The notes beneath the pieces are model-generated. The model was given only the letters and a program-made list of their open reading frames with translations, was not told the DNA's origin and searched no databases. The position numbers were made by a program, and so were the translations under genes. Positions 16,818 to 25,207 of a stretch of DNA of 64,000 nt are shown one piece after another (position 1 is the stretch's first letter; every line of letters begins with the position of its first letter). The DNA lies in the NCBI RefSeq assembly GCF_000426505.1, contig NZ_KE384531.1:433384-497383 (forward strand), in the 5' to 3' direction. The stretch is from Nisaea denitrificans DSM 18348 (GTDB lineage: Bacteria > Pseudomonadota > Alphaproteobacteria > Thalassobaculales > Thalassobaculaceae).

Positions 16818-17840
16818 ATGACAGACCTCGGACAGGCGGTACCCAGCGGCACGGATATAGATCAGGCTGTAGCCGCGCTGGCGGGCGTTGCCGAGGAGAC
16901 ACCACTGATGGCGGCTCCGGACCTAGCCAGCTTGTCGGGAGCGGCAGAGGTCTATGTGAAAGCTGAGTCGCTCCAGCGAACGGGTTCCTTCAAATTCCGG
17001 GGAGCGTATTGGCGGTGCTGCAATTTGACCGATGCGGAAAAACAGGCGGGTGTCGTCGCCTATTCTTCCGGGAATTTCGCCCAGGGGCTTGCCGCCGCGG
17101 CGATGGTCTTGGGGGTTCCGGCCACGATTGTGATGCCCGTGGACGCACCGGAGGCAAAGCGCCGCAAGACGGCAGCCTATGGCGCGACAGTTGTTTTGAG
17201 TGAACACGGTGACCGCCCGCGCGAGGAGGTTGCCAGCGCACTGGCCAGGGAAATCTCAGAGCGTGAAGGCAAGGTTTTGCTGCATCCCTTTGATGATCGG
17301 CTTGTTGTGACGGGACATGCCAGCGCGGCAGCGGAGATAATCGAGGGGCTGCGGCGCGGTGGGAAAGAGGCGCCCGATTTTGTTTTCTCATGCGTTGGCG
17401 GCGGCGGCTTGATTGCAGGCCTTGCTGCGGGTTTCAACCGTTTCTCCCCATCGACACGGCTCGTCGCAGTGGAGCCGGAAGGCTTTGATAGCTTTGGGCA
17501 GTCCCTCAAAGCGGATGCGGTAACCCGGATCCTCAGCGACAGTTCATCTATTTGCGATGCGCTGCAGGCAACGGCTCCTGGGGAGGTGCCATTCGCCTGC
17601 GCCAGAGCAACGGGTATGCAGCATCATGTAGCGGTGGGTGACGATTCTGTCCGTGCGGCAATGCGGGTTGCGTTCGAGACCCTGAAACTTGTGCTTGAAC
17701 CGTCGGGAGCCGTGGCGCTGGCGGCCTTGCTGCAGCGGCCAGATTATATTCAAGGCAATCGCGTCGTCGTGATGGCTACTGGCGGGAATATCGATTTCGA
17801 GCAGTTTTGCGGAACGCTGGGCGATGTGGCTGTGCAGTAA
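16818..17840 (+). CDS. Threonine/serine dehydratase-like PLP enzyme
   Basis: A 340-residue fold-type II PLP enzyme. It carries the PLP lysine motif GSFKFRGA, the Ser/Gly phosphate loop SSGNFAQG and the glycine-rich cofactor motif CVGGGGLIAG. The C-terminal ACT domain of biosynthetic IlvA is absent, so it is a catabolic threonine ammonia-lyase or hydroxyamino-acid dehydratase. Lying between two parts of a peptide-type importer, it could degrade an imported hydroxyamino acid, but its own promoter after the 16729 terminator makes this link loose. Confidence 0.85.
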   Translation: MTDLGQAVPSGTDIDQAVAALAGVAEETPLMAAPDLASLSGAAEVYVKAESLQRTGSFKFRGAYWRCCNLTDAEKQAGVVAYSSGNFAQGLAAAAMVLGVPATIVMPVDAPEAKRRKTAAYGATVVLSEHGDRPREEVASALAREISEREGKVLLHPFDDRLVVTGHASAAAEIIEGLRRGGKEAPDFVFSCVGGGGLIAGLAAGFNRFSPSTRLVAVEPEGFDSFGQSLKADAVTRILSDSSSICDALQATAPGEVPFACARATGMQHHVAVGDDSVRAAMRVAFETLKLVLEPSGAVALAALLQRPDYIQGNRVVVMATGGNIDFEQFCGTLGDVAVQ

Positions 17841-17888
17841 GCTGTCCGCGCTTGAGCTTTATTTTGATTGTCTGAGTGAATCCCCAGA

Positions 17889-17925
17889 CAAAGAAAAAGC
17901 CCCGCCAATGGCGGGACTTTTTGCT
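17889..17925. terminator. Bidirectional terminator between convergent genes
   Basis: Stem CCCGCC/GGCGGG with loop AAT, bounded by an A5 run on the left and a T5 run on the right. It can end transcripts from both the dehydratase gene and the dppCBA-like operon. Confidence 0.85.
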
Positions 17926-17941
17926 GAAGGTATTGGTCTAA

Positions 17942-18835
17942 TCAGCGGGTTCTGAGTTTTGGATCCAGGATATCCCGGACCGCGTCCCCGAAGAGATTGA
18001 AGCCAAAGACCGCGATGGTAATCGCGAGGCCTGGCCAGATCGGAACCCAAGGCGCACTTTCCGCATATTCCTCGGCTCCGCCCTGCAGCATCAAGCCCCA
18101 GGCCGGTGTCGGTTCCTGCACACCCATCCCAAGATAGGAGAGGGAGGCTTCCAGCAGGATCGCTTCACCGAGGAAGGCTGTCAGCATGATCAGGAACGGC
18201 GCGAGTACGTTCGGCGCAATGTGCTTCATGATGATGCGCATATGCCCATATCCGATGGACCGGGCCGCATCCACATAGGGCATCTCACGGATCGCCAGTG
18301 CACTGGACCGCACGACACGAGCGCAGCGCGGCACGAAGGGGATGGTGATCGCAATGATCACCTTGTCCGTGCCGGTGCCGAAGATCGAGACGATGGCCAG
18401 AGCCATGATGATTAGCGGAAATGCCATGAAGACATCGATGATGCGCTGCATGATCAGGTCGAACCAGCCGCCGAAATAGGCACTCGCGACGCCGAGAATG
18501 AGGCCCCCGAAAGCGCCGACCAAGGCGCAGGCGAACCCTACGAAGAGAGCCGTCCTGGCGCCGTACACGATGCGCGAGAAGAGGTCCCGTCCGAACTGGT
18601 CGGTGCCGAGCAGGAATTCCAGGCTCGGCGCCACCAGCATATGCTCGAAACTATTGGCCTCCGGGTCGTATGGAGCAATGACTTCGGCAAAGACAGCCAT
18701 GAAGACCATCAGAATGATGACAATGGCTCCGCCGGTGCCCAGCGGCTGGCGCCGTACCATACGGCTGATGTGATCGATAACCCGGACTCGCTTGAAGCCG
18801 GTGTTCGTTTCGGGACTTGCATCCATGGTGCTCAT
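17942..18835 (-). CDS. Peptide-type ABC transporter permease (DppC-like)
   Basis: An inner-membrane permease with the OppC/DppC N-terminal domain (RRQPLGTGGAIVIILMVFMAVFAEVIAPYDP), LLGTDQFGRDLFSRIVYGAR, and the cytoplasmic EAA loop (YVDAARSIGYGHMRIIMKHIAPN) that contacts the ATPase. I take the ATG at 18835 because GGGGAG lies 9 bases upstream. The ATG at 18844 abuts that site directly. It is third in the operon after the binding protein and DppB-like gene. Confidence 0.92.
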   Translation of the reverse strand: MSTMDASPETNTGFKRVRVIDHISRMVRRQPLGTGGAIVIILMVFMAVFAEVIAPYDPEANSFEHMLVAPSLEFLLGTDQFGRDLFSRIVYGARTALFVGFACALVGAFGGLILGVASAYFGGWFDLIMQRIIDVFMAFPLIIMALAIVSIFGTGTDKVIIAITIPFVPRCARVVRSSALAIREMPYVDAARSIGYGHMRIIMKHIAPNVLAPFLIMLTAFLGEAILLEASLSYLGMGVQEPTPAWGLMLQGGAEEYAESAPWVPIWPGLAITIAVFGFNLFGDAVRDILDPKLRTR

Positions 18836-18849
18836 GTCCTGCATCTCCC

Positions 18850-19821
18850 CTAGCTGTAGCGAATGCGCGGATCAAGCCACGCATAGAGCACATCGACGAC
18901 GAAGTTCATGAAGACGAAGATCGTCACCACGAGCATCACCAGCGCCTGTGTCAGTGTGTAATCGGACTGGGTCACGGATTCGACGAACAGCTTTCCGAGG
19001 CCGTTCAGGTTGAACACCTGCTCGGTCACGACAAGGCCACCCATCAGGAACGCGAATTCAATCCCGATGATGGTCACCACTGGCAGCATCGCGTTTTTCA
19101 GCGCGTGCTTGTTGACGATGACTTTCTCGATCAGACCCTTGGCCCGGGCGGTGCGGATATAATCCTCCCCGAGCACTTCGAGCATGGCCGATCTGGTCAT
19201 ACGGGTCGCGACAGCGGAATATCGATATCCCGTTGCCAGTGCAGGCCAGATGAGCTGCGATATATTATGTGCCGGATCATCAAAGATCGATTTGAAGCTG
19301 ATCGGCGGCATCCAGGGTCTTCCCATGAATTCCTGCGTTCCAATGAGCAGACCCAGGATCATGAGAATGCCGAGCCAGAAGGACGGCATTGCGATGCCGG
19401 CGATGCTGAAACCGCGGACGACATAATCGACCATCGTGTTCTGCTTCGCTGCGGAGATAACCCCGAGCGGAATGGCGATTACGATGGAAGTCAGTGTTGC
19501 CATGATTGCGACCTGCAACGACAGCTCGAACCGGACGCCGATTTCGTATGTAACATCCTTGCCTGTCCACATGGATGTGCCGAGATCGAGAACGAAGAAC
19601 CCCTTCATATAGTCCCAGAACTGGACATAAATTGGGTTCTCAAGTCCGAGATTTACCTGACATTGCCTGATTTGCTCTGGGTCCGCGTACGCACCTTCGC
19701 CACCGAACTTGATCAGGCAGATATCGCCCGGGACAAGCCTTAGAAGAAGAAAGACGAGGATAGCCGCTCCGATCAGGGTCGGAAGCAGCATGAGCAAGCG
19801 TTTGACGATGTATCCGTACAT
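18850..19821 (-). CDS. Peptide-type ABC transporter permease (DppB-like)
   Basis: A 323-residue inner-membrane permease with the DppB start (MYGYIVKRLLMLLPTLIGAAILVFLLLRLVPGD), a periplasmic insert and the EAA loop near YIRTARAKGLIEKVIVNKHALKN. It forms the heterodimeric channel with the DppC-like protein 14 bases downstream. It follows the binding-protein gene after a 77-base gap containing a strong hairpin. Confidence 0.93.
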   Translation of the reverse strand: MYGYIVKRLLMLLPTLIGAAILVFLLLRLVPGDICLIKFGGEGAYADPEQIRQCQVNLGLENPIYVQFWDYMKGFFVLDLGTSMWTGKDVTYEIGVRFELSLQVAIMATLTSIVIAIPLGVISAAKQNTMVDYVVRGFSIAGIAMPSFWLGILMILGLLIGTQEFMGRPWMPPISFKSIFDDPAHNISQLIWPALATGYRYSAVATRMTRSAMLEVLGEDYIRTARAKGLIEKVIVNKHALKNAMLPVVTIIGIEFAFLMGGLVVTEQVFNLNGLGKLFVESVTQSDYTLTQALVMLVVTIFVFMNFVVDVLYAWLDPRIRYS

Positions 19822-19855
19822 GCCTTGCCGTAAAACCTTTGCTGGAAAAGGGCGA

Positions 19856-19878
19856 CCGCCCCGCCGGAGGCGGGGCGG
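19856..19878 (-). terminator. GC-rich intercistronic hairpin between binding-protein and permease genes
   Basis: Perfect 10-bp stem CCGCCCCGCC/GGCGGGGCGG with a 3-base loop, without a following T run. In importer operons such hairpins stabilise the upstream binding-protein mRNA or cause partial termination, so the binding protein is made in excess. Confidence 0.7.
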
Positions 19879-19898
19879 CCGACGTCTTTAGCAGTCGA

Positions 19899-21542
19899 TT
19901 AACCGCCGAGTTGTCTTTTCTTCTCGGCCTGGTCGATCCAGATGTTGTCGAGTGCCTGGTTCAGGTAGTGGCTTGGTGCGATCTTCCAGCCCTTCACATA
20001 GGAACGGTGCGGGTTGATCTTGTACCACCAGAGCGTAATGAACTGCGATGCCAGCTCGTCCAGTACCCGCTTTTCATATTTGCGGATGATGGCGCGCTGT
20101 TTTGCTTCATCACCTTCGGCCAGAAGCTCGTCATACCATTTGAGCAACTGCTCATCCTGGAACTCGGCGTAGTTGTTGCCGGCGCCGGGCAGGAACTTCG
20201 AGATGTCGGCAATCGGGTTCACGATCGACTGACAGTTGAAGTCGAGCGAGATGGTGAAGTCTTTCTGCTTACGCAGTGTGGCGTAGAAAGGCGTGGTCGG
20301 CTGGACCCACTGGTCCGCCTGGACACCAATCTTCTTCCACTGATCGATCAGCCATGTGCCCACAACCTTGTACGGCTGGTCGACGCCGCGATTGTGCAGG
20401 GTAATCTTCAGGTTTTCGTGACCGGCTTCCTTCAGCAGTCTTTTCGCTTCGGCGCGGTTCGCCTCGACGTCTTTGCCATAGCCGGCAAGCTGAGAAAGTT
20501 CGGCTTCGGTTGCTGCGAGCGGGTGACCCGGGAAGACAACGCCGCCAACGGTTTTCACGATCGCAATACGGGACAGGTATTTGGAGCCGCCCTCACGATC
20601 GATGGCGAGCGACAGTGCTTTACGCACCCGCACGTCGTCCATCGGCTTGACCTTGTGGTTCGGGGTCACGATCAGAACGCAGTTCCAGTCGCTTTCCTGA
20701 ACCGTGATGGCGTCGCCAAGGGCTTTGACAAGATCGTCACGCGCTTTCGGCGGGAAACCGCGGAACTCGATGTCGGCCTGGCCACCACGAATCGCCTGCA
20801 GGCGAACGGACATTTTCGGCGCGGAAATCGCAGTGAAACCGTTCAGGTAAGGCATGCCCTTGTGATGGTAGTTCTCGTACTTGACGCCTTTCACATGGCT
20901 GCCCGGTACGTGCTCAACAAACCGGAAAGCGCCCGATCCGTTGATGTTTTTTTGGTGCCAGGTGTAACCGTGCGCGTCCAGATCCTTCTTTGCGTAGAGG
21001 AAGTTGTACGGCATGGCGACAGACGGCAAGAAGGTGCCTGTCGGGTTTTTCAGCTTGAAGACGACGGTGTAATCGTCAGGAGCTGAAATCGATTCGACGG
21101 TCTTGAAATATGCCTGCCGGTTCGAGGCAATGCCCTCCGGCGGAAAGGCGATCTTGTCGAAGGTCGCCTTGACGTCGTGCGCGGTCAGCGGCGTGCCGTC
21201 GTGGAACTTCACGTCCTTGCGGATCTTGAAGGTGTACTTGGTACCGCCGTCGGTCGGCTTCGGAACATCGCCTTCACAAACGTCGCAGACAAAGTCTGTC
21301 GGCGAGGAGGGATTGTCCGGGTTAACCCGCATCAGCACGCTGTAGAACGGGCGGATCGGGTGGATCATACCGAAGGTGGATTCGATGTGTGCGTCGTAAG
21401 ACGGAATTTTCGAACCGACAACCAACCGCAGCTCGTCGCCATATTGCGGCGTTTCCGCTGTTGCGGGGCTGGCGGGCCCGAAGATGGCAGCAACACCCAG
21501 CGCGAACGCTGTTGTGGCTGCAGAGCGCCAAAGCATTTTCAT
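19899..21542 (-). CDS. Periplasmic substrate-binding protein, peptide-type ABC importer (SBP_bac_5)
   Basis: A 547-residue cluster C binding protein with a Sec signal peptide ending near ATA-ET. It has the family segment YTFKIRKDVKFHDGTPLTAHDVKATFDK and a C-terminal domain typical of DppA/OppA relatives. The substrate may be a peptide, opine, glycoside or other solute and cannot be read from sequence. It heads the operon with the two permeases; the ATPases are probably encoded by the divergently placed gene at 14845. GGAAGGAA precedes the start. Confidence 0.93.
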   Translation of the reverse strand: MKMLWRSAATTAFALGVAAIFGPASPATAETPQYGDELRLVVGSKIPSYDAHIESTFGMIHPIRPFYSVLMRVNPDNPSSPTDFVCDVCEGDVPKPTDGGTKYTFKIRKDVKFHDGTPLTAHDVKATFDKIAFPPEGIASNRQAYFKTVESISAPDDYTVVFKLKNPTGTFLPSVAMPYNFLYAKKDLDAHGYTWHQKNINGSGAFRFVEHVPGSHVKGVKYENYHHKGMPYLNGFTAISAPKMSVRLQAIRGGQADIEFRGFPPKARDDLVKALGDAITVQESDWNCVLIVTPNHKVKPMDDVRVRKALSLAIDREGGSKYLSRIAIVKTVGGVVFPGHPLAATEAELSQLAGYGKDVEANRAEAKRLLKEAGHENLKITLHNRGVDQPYKVVGTWLIDQWKKIGVQADQWVQPTTPFYATLRKQKDFTISLDFNCQSIVNPIADISKFLPGAGNNYAEFQDEQLLKWYDELLAEGDEAKQRAIIRKYEKRVLDELASQFITLWWYKINPHRSYVKGWKIAPSHYLNQALDNIWIDQAEKKRQLGG

Positions 21543-21840
21543 AGACGTGTTCCTTCCCTAGTAGCGAATTTGTTTATTGTTTTTTGAATAGGCTCGGCCG
21601 GCAATGAACGTCACTGCATTCTTCGCCTAGCGAAGAACGGACTCATTACCAATTGGACCGTTGTCTGAAGTTCCTCCGTTCGCCTACCCTTTCGTCAGTC
21701 TGCTAACCGTTGTTTTCCGGTCTTTCAGCTGATCGAACTGAATATCATTGTCCCGCCTTTCGATTTCCGGTCAAGGAAACACTGCATAACGGGACGTGCT
21801 TTTCCGGACTACGGGAACATGTCGAGGGAATGGAAACAAA

Positions 21841-22548
21841 ATGACGGTGGTTAAAGCGCTTTTTTTTGATGTTTTTGGGACCGTTGTCGATTGGCGGAAT
21901 AGCATTGCGGCGGAAGTAGACCGCTTTTCTGATGAAAAGGGCCTGGGGCTGGACGGGCAGGCCTTCGCGCTCTCCTGGAGGCGGCGTTACGTCCCGGCAA
22001 TGGCGCGGATACGCAGTGGTGAGCGCGGTTTCATTGACCTCGACATATTGCACAGGGAAAACCTTATCGAGGTGCTGGAGGAGTTTGGGGTCGCGGACCT
22101 GAGCGACGCCGACGTCGAGCATCTTAATATGGTTTGGCATCGTCTTAACCCTTGGCCTGACAGCGTGCCGGGGCTGACCCGGCTGAAGACCAAATTCATT
22201 CTGGCGACCATGTCGAACGGTAACGTGAAGCTTATGGTCGACATGGCGAAGCATGGCGGACTGCCCTGGGACATGATTCTCGGGGCCGAGATCGCGCAGA
22301 GCTACAAGCCGGACCCTGAAACATACCTCGCCGGGTGCCGCATGCTGCGCCTCGCTCCAGAGGAATGCATGATGGTCGCTGCCCACAACAGCGACTTGGT
22401 CGCTGCCCGCGCACTCGGGCTGAAAACGGCTTTCATTGCGCGGCCGACGGAGTACGGACCGGAGCAGACGGTCGATTTCAAAGCCGAGCACGATTTCGAT
22501 GTCATCGCGGAGTCGATGGAGGGCGTTGCCGACAAGCTCGGCTGCTGA
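21841..22548 (+). CDS. Type II haloacid dehalogenase, HAD superfamily
   Basis: A 235-residue HAD hydrolase. The nucleophile motif FFDVFGTVVDW (Asp10) is the type II 2-haloacid dehalogenase form. Later family motifs are MSNG (Ser/Asn loop), SYKPDPETY (Lys loop) and VAAHNSDLVAARALGLKTAFI (acidic loop). The ATG at 21841 is preceded by a GAGGGAA segment; the frame extends to 21796. Members hydrolyse L-2-haloacids or related small organic acids. It starts a plus-strand series with MmgE/PrpD and acyl-CoA dehydrogenase genes (25-base gap to the next), suggesting shared catabolic use. Confidence 0.9.
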   Translation: MTVVKALFFDVFGTVVDWRNSIAAEVDRFSDEKGLGLDGQAFALSWRRRYVPAMARIRSGERGFIDLDILHRENLIEVLEEFGVADLSDADVEHLNMVWHRLNPWPDSVPGLTRLKTKFILATMSNGNVKLMVDMAKHGGLPWDMILGAEIAQSYKPDPETYLAGCRMLRLAPEECMMVAAHNSDLVAARALGLKTAFIARPTEYGPEQTVDFKAEHDFDVIAESMEGVADKLGC

Positions 22549-22573
22549 AGCTGTTTTAAAAGGGAGAAGCGGA

Positions 22574-23950
22574 ATGGCCGACAAGAGCCCGACCGAAACA
22601 TACGGAGACTTCATTGCCGCGATGAGCGGCATGCCCGTGCCGGAGACGGCACAACATCATGCAAAACGTTGTGTCCTCGACTGGTTTGCGGCGGCCGTTC
22701 CGGGAGGCGTGCTGCCGCCGGCGACGTTGCTGCCCGATGCGGTGCCTGAGGATCTTGATCGTGGGCGCGCGCGGCTGATCCCGTCTGGGAGGTTCGCGAC
22801 AGCGCGGGCCGCGGCCCTGATCAATGGTGCTGGCTCTCACACGGTTGAGTTCGACGATATTTACCGGGACGGGCTCTATCATCCCGGCGTTGCCGTCATT
22901 CCCGCTGCGCTTGCGCTTGCCGAGGAAACCGGAGCGGATGGCGCGCTTTTTCTCCGTGCGGTCGTTGCCGGATACGAAGTCTCCAACCGGATCGCCGCAG
23001 CGGTCAATCCGGCGCATTACGATTACTGGCACACAACGGCGACCATCGGGTATTTCGGTGGCACGGCGTCTGCGTCCGTCCTGCTCGGCCTGACCGCTTC
23101 CGAGGCGGCGCATGCGCTTGCCTCTGCGGGGACCATGGCGGCCGGATTGCAGCAGGCTTTCCGGGCTGAGGCCATGAGCAAGCCATTGCATGCCGGCCGG
23201 GCGTCGGAAGGCGGCGTGCTGGCGGCGCGGATGGCAAAAGCCGGCATCACCGGCGCGCTCGATATTCTGGAAGGCGCCGCCGGGTTCGGAGCGGCGATGA
23301 GCCGGGATGTGGACTGGGAGGCCGCTGTTGAGGGGCTTGGTTCCGACTGGACCATCGAGCGGACCACGCAGAAGAACCACGCTGCTTGCGGGCATGTTCA
23401 TGCGGCGGTCGATGCTGTGAGGGAAATCGTCACCGCGAATAACCTCACGGCAGAGTCGATCCGCCGGATCGAAGCTGGTTCCTATCAGAAGTCGCTTGAG
23501 ATCTGTGGCAATGCCGATCCCAAAACGGCTTTCGAAGCGAAGTTCTCTCTGCCGTATTGCCTCGGCGCGGTCATCGCGACCGGTGCGGTCCGGATCGCGG
23601 CCTTCTCTCCGGAGGCGCTTGCCGACCCGGTGATCCGCGACATCGCGGCGAAGGTCGAGCATACGGTCGACCCTGAATGCGATGCGGCCTTCCCGCGCCG
23701 GCGCTCAGCAAAAGTCACGATCGAGACCGCGGATGGCCAGCGTTTCAGCCATTATGCGCGGACCCGTAAGGGAGATCCCGATTTGCCGCTTAGTGACGCG
23801 GAGCTGGATGAGAAATTCTTTGAATTGACCGGCGGCGTGCTGGGCACGGCGGCCAAGCCATTGCGGGATGCGCTCTGGCGGACCGATGCCCTGGCATCCC
23901 TGTCCGATCTGCCATTCGGCGAAATTGCGGCAAAATCAGCAGCGGAATAA
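22574..23950 (+). CDS. MmgE/PrpD-family protein
   Basis: A 458-residue protein related to 2-methylcitrate dehydratase (PrpD), immune-responsive gene 1 and MmgE. It shows the family N-terminal segments (AKRCVLDWFAAAVPGG and INGAGSHTVEFDDI) and the SIRRIEAG region. AAGGGAG lies just upstream of the ATG at 22574. Members dehydrate or decarboxylate branched tricarboxylates and many are uncharacterised. The HAD, acyl-CoA dehydrogenase and PrpF genes nearby suggest catabolism of a branched or halogenated organic acid rather than the canonical methylcitrate cycle, because prpB and prpC are not here. Confidence 0.88.
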   Translation: MADKSPTETYGDFIAAMSGMPVPETAQHHAKRCVLDWFAAAVPGGVLPPATLLPDAVPEDLDRGRARLIPSGRFATARAAALINGAGSHTVEFDDIYRDGLYHPGVAVIPAALALAEETGADGALFLRAVVAGYEVSNRIAAAVNPAHYDYWHTTATIGYFGGTASASVLLGLTASEAAHALASAGTMAAGLQQAFRAEAMSKPLHAGRASEGGVLAARMAKAGITGALDILEGAAGFGAAMSRDVDWEAAVEGLGSDWTIERTTQKNHAACGHVHAAVDAVREIVTANNLTAESIRRIEAGSYQKSLEICGNADPKTAFEAKFSLPYCLGAVIATGAVRIAAFSPEALADPVIRDIAAKVEHTVDPECDAAFPRRRSAKVTIETADGQRFSHYARTRKGDPDLPLSDAELDEKFFELTGGVLGTAAKPLRDALWRTDALASLSDLPFGEIAAKSAAE

Positions 23951-23972
23951 CCGCGCCTTACAGGAGGAAGTT

Positions 23973-25130
23973 TTGGATTTCAATTTGAGTGAGGAGCAGC
24001 GTCTCTTCCAGGATGCCGTGCGCGGTTTTGCGGAGCGTCACCTGCAGGAGGGCGCGCTCGCCCGGGCCCATGAAGAGAGTTTCCCGTTCGATGTGGCGAA
24101 ACTGATGGCCGGGCAAGGCTTGATGGGGATCACGTTCGACGAAGCCGACGGCGGGCAGGGCGGCTCGGTGATGGACGCGGTGCTTGCTATTCAGGCCGTC
24201 TCCGAGATTTGCCCACGCAGCGCCGATGTCATCCAGGCTGGTAATTTCGGCCCTATCCGCACCTTCGCTGAATATGCCAGCCCCGCTCACAAGGAGAAGT
24301 GGCTGGGCAAGCTTCTGGCCGGTGAGATGGCGATCTCACTCGGAATGTCCGAGCCGGAAGCAGGTTCCGCCGCGACCGATCTCGTCACGTCGGCCACGCC
24401 GGACGGAGACGGCTTCCGGGTCAACGGCACGAAGGTCTTTTCCACCCACAGCCCGGAAGCGGGAATTTTCCTGATCTATGTGCGCTTCGGGCCGGGGCTG
24501 GATGGGATTGGGTCGGTGATCCTTGAGCGCGGGCAGGACGGCTTCACAATGGGCAAGCCGGTGCGCTATGTCGGCGGCGAACACTGGTGCCAGCTCTATT
24601 TCGAGGATGTCTACGTTCCAGCGGAGAATGTGTTGCTCGGCGAGGGCGGGTTCCGCAAGCAGATCGCGGCTTTCAACATCGAGCGGATCGGCAACTCCGC
24701 CCGGGCGCTGGCCTTTGGCCGGCACGCGTTCGAGATTGCCCGGGAACATGCCCTGACACGCAAACAGTTCGGCCGGGAGTTGGCGGACTTTCAGGGCATT
24801 CAGTGGAAGTTCGCGGAAGCTGCAGCCCAGATCGAGGCGGCCCAGCTCATGCTCTACAAAGTCGCGACGGAAGCTGCCGAACGACTGCCGTCCGCCTATG
24901 ACACGGCTATCGCCAAGTTTCTTTGCAATGAGGCGGGTTTCCGGGCCGCAAATGACGCCATGCAGGTGCTGGGCGCCCTCGGTTACACGGAGGAAAGTCT
25001 GGTGGAATATTGCTGGCGCCGGACGCGCGGCTGGCAAATCGCCGGCGGCAGCCTTGAGATGATGAAGAACCGGATCGCTGAAGGCGTATTTGAGAAACGC
25101 TTCTCTCAGCGGGCGCCAAAAGCAAGATAG
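23973..25130 (+). CDS. Acyl-CoA dehydrogenase family protein
   Basis: A flavoenzyme of about 385 residues with the standard N-terminal helical domain (EEQRLFQDAVRGFAERH), the FAD/substrate segment ISLGMSEPEAGSAATDL and the C-terminal domain (ALTRKQFGRELADFQGIQWKFAEAAAQIEAAQ). I choose a TTG start at 23973 because AGGAGG lies 5 bases upstream and the protein begins (M)DFNLSEEQ, as family members do. The usual GGTxE catalytic-loop sequence reads AGGSLEMMKN, a variant seen in acyl-CoA dehydrogenases of unusual acids. It follows MmgE/PrpD by 22 bases, so probably one transcript. Confidence 0.9.
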   Translation: MDFNLSEEQRLFQDAVRGFAERHLQEGALARAHEESFPFDVAKLMAGQGLMGITFDEADGGQGGSVMDAVLAIQAVSEICPRSADVIQAGNFGPIRTFAEYASPAHKEKWLGKLLAGEMAISLGMSEPEAGSAATDLVTSATPDGDGFRVNGTKVFSTHSPEAGIFLIYVRFGPGLDGIGSVILERGQDGFTMGKPVRYVGGEHWCQLYFEDVYVPAENVLLGEGGFRKQIAAFNIERIGNSARALAFGRHAFEIAREHALTRKQFGRELADFQGIQWKFAEAAAQIEAAQLMLYKVATEAAERLPSAYDTAIAKFLCNEAGFRAANDAMQVLGALGYTEESLVEYCWRRTRGWQIAGGSLEMMKNRIAEGVFEKRFSQRAPKAR

Positions 25131-25162
25131 TTGCTTTTGGCAATCAGTTGATTGCTTTTGGC
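25131..25162. promoter_or_regulatory. Candidate MarR-type operator
   Basis: Direct repeats TTGCTTTTGGC start at 25131 and 25152. The first forms TTGC-N5-GCAA, and between them lies the perfect 14-base interrupted palindrome CAATCA-GT-TGATTG (25141-25154). It sits just after the acyl-CoA dehydrogenase stop and 40-70 bases before the MarR-GNAT start, a natural place for autoregulation. Confidence 0.5.
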
Positions 25163-25174
25163 CTTTAATGTGGT

Positions 25175-25207
25175 CACCATGTTCCCTCATCAGGGAGGAA
25201 CATGGTG
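25175..25207 (+). promoter_or_regulatory. Inverted repeat enclosing the ribosome-binding site and start of the MarR-GNAT gene
   Basis: Perfect 11-base arms CACCATGTTCC (25175-25185) and GGAACATGGTG (25197-25207) with an 11-base spacer. The right arm contains the start codon ATG at 25202 and part of the GGGAGGAA ribosome-binding site, so the mRNA hairpin would bury both. It could also be a DNA operator. Confidence 0.65.
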
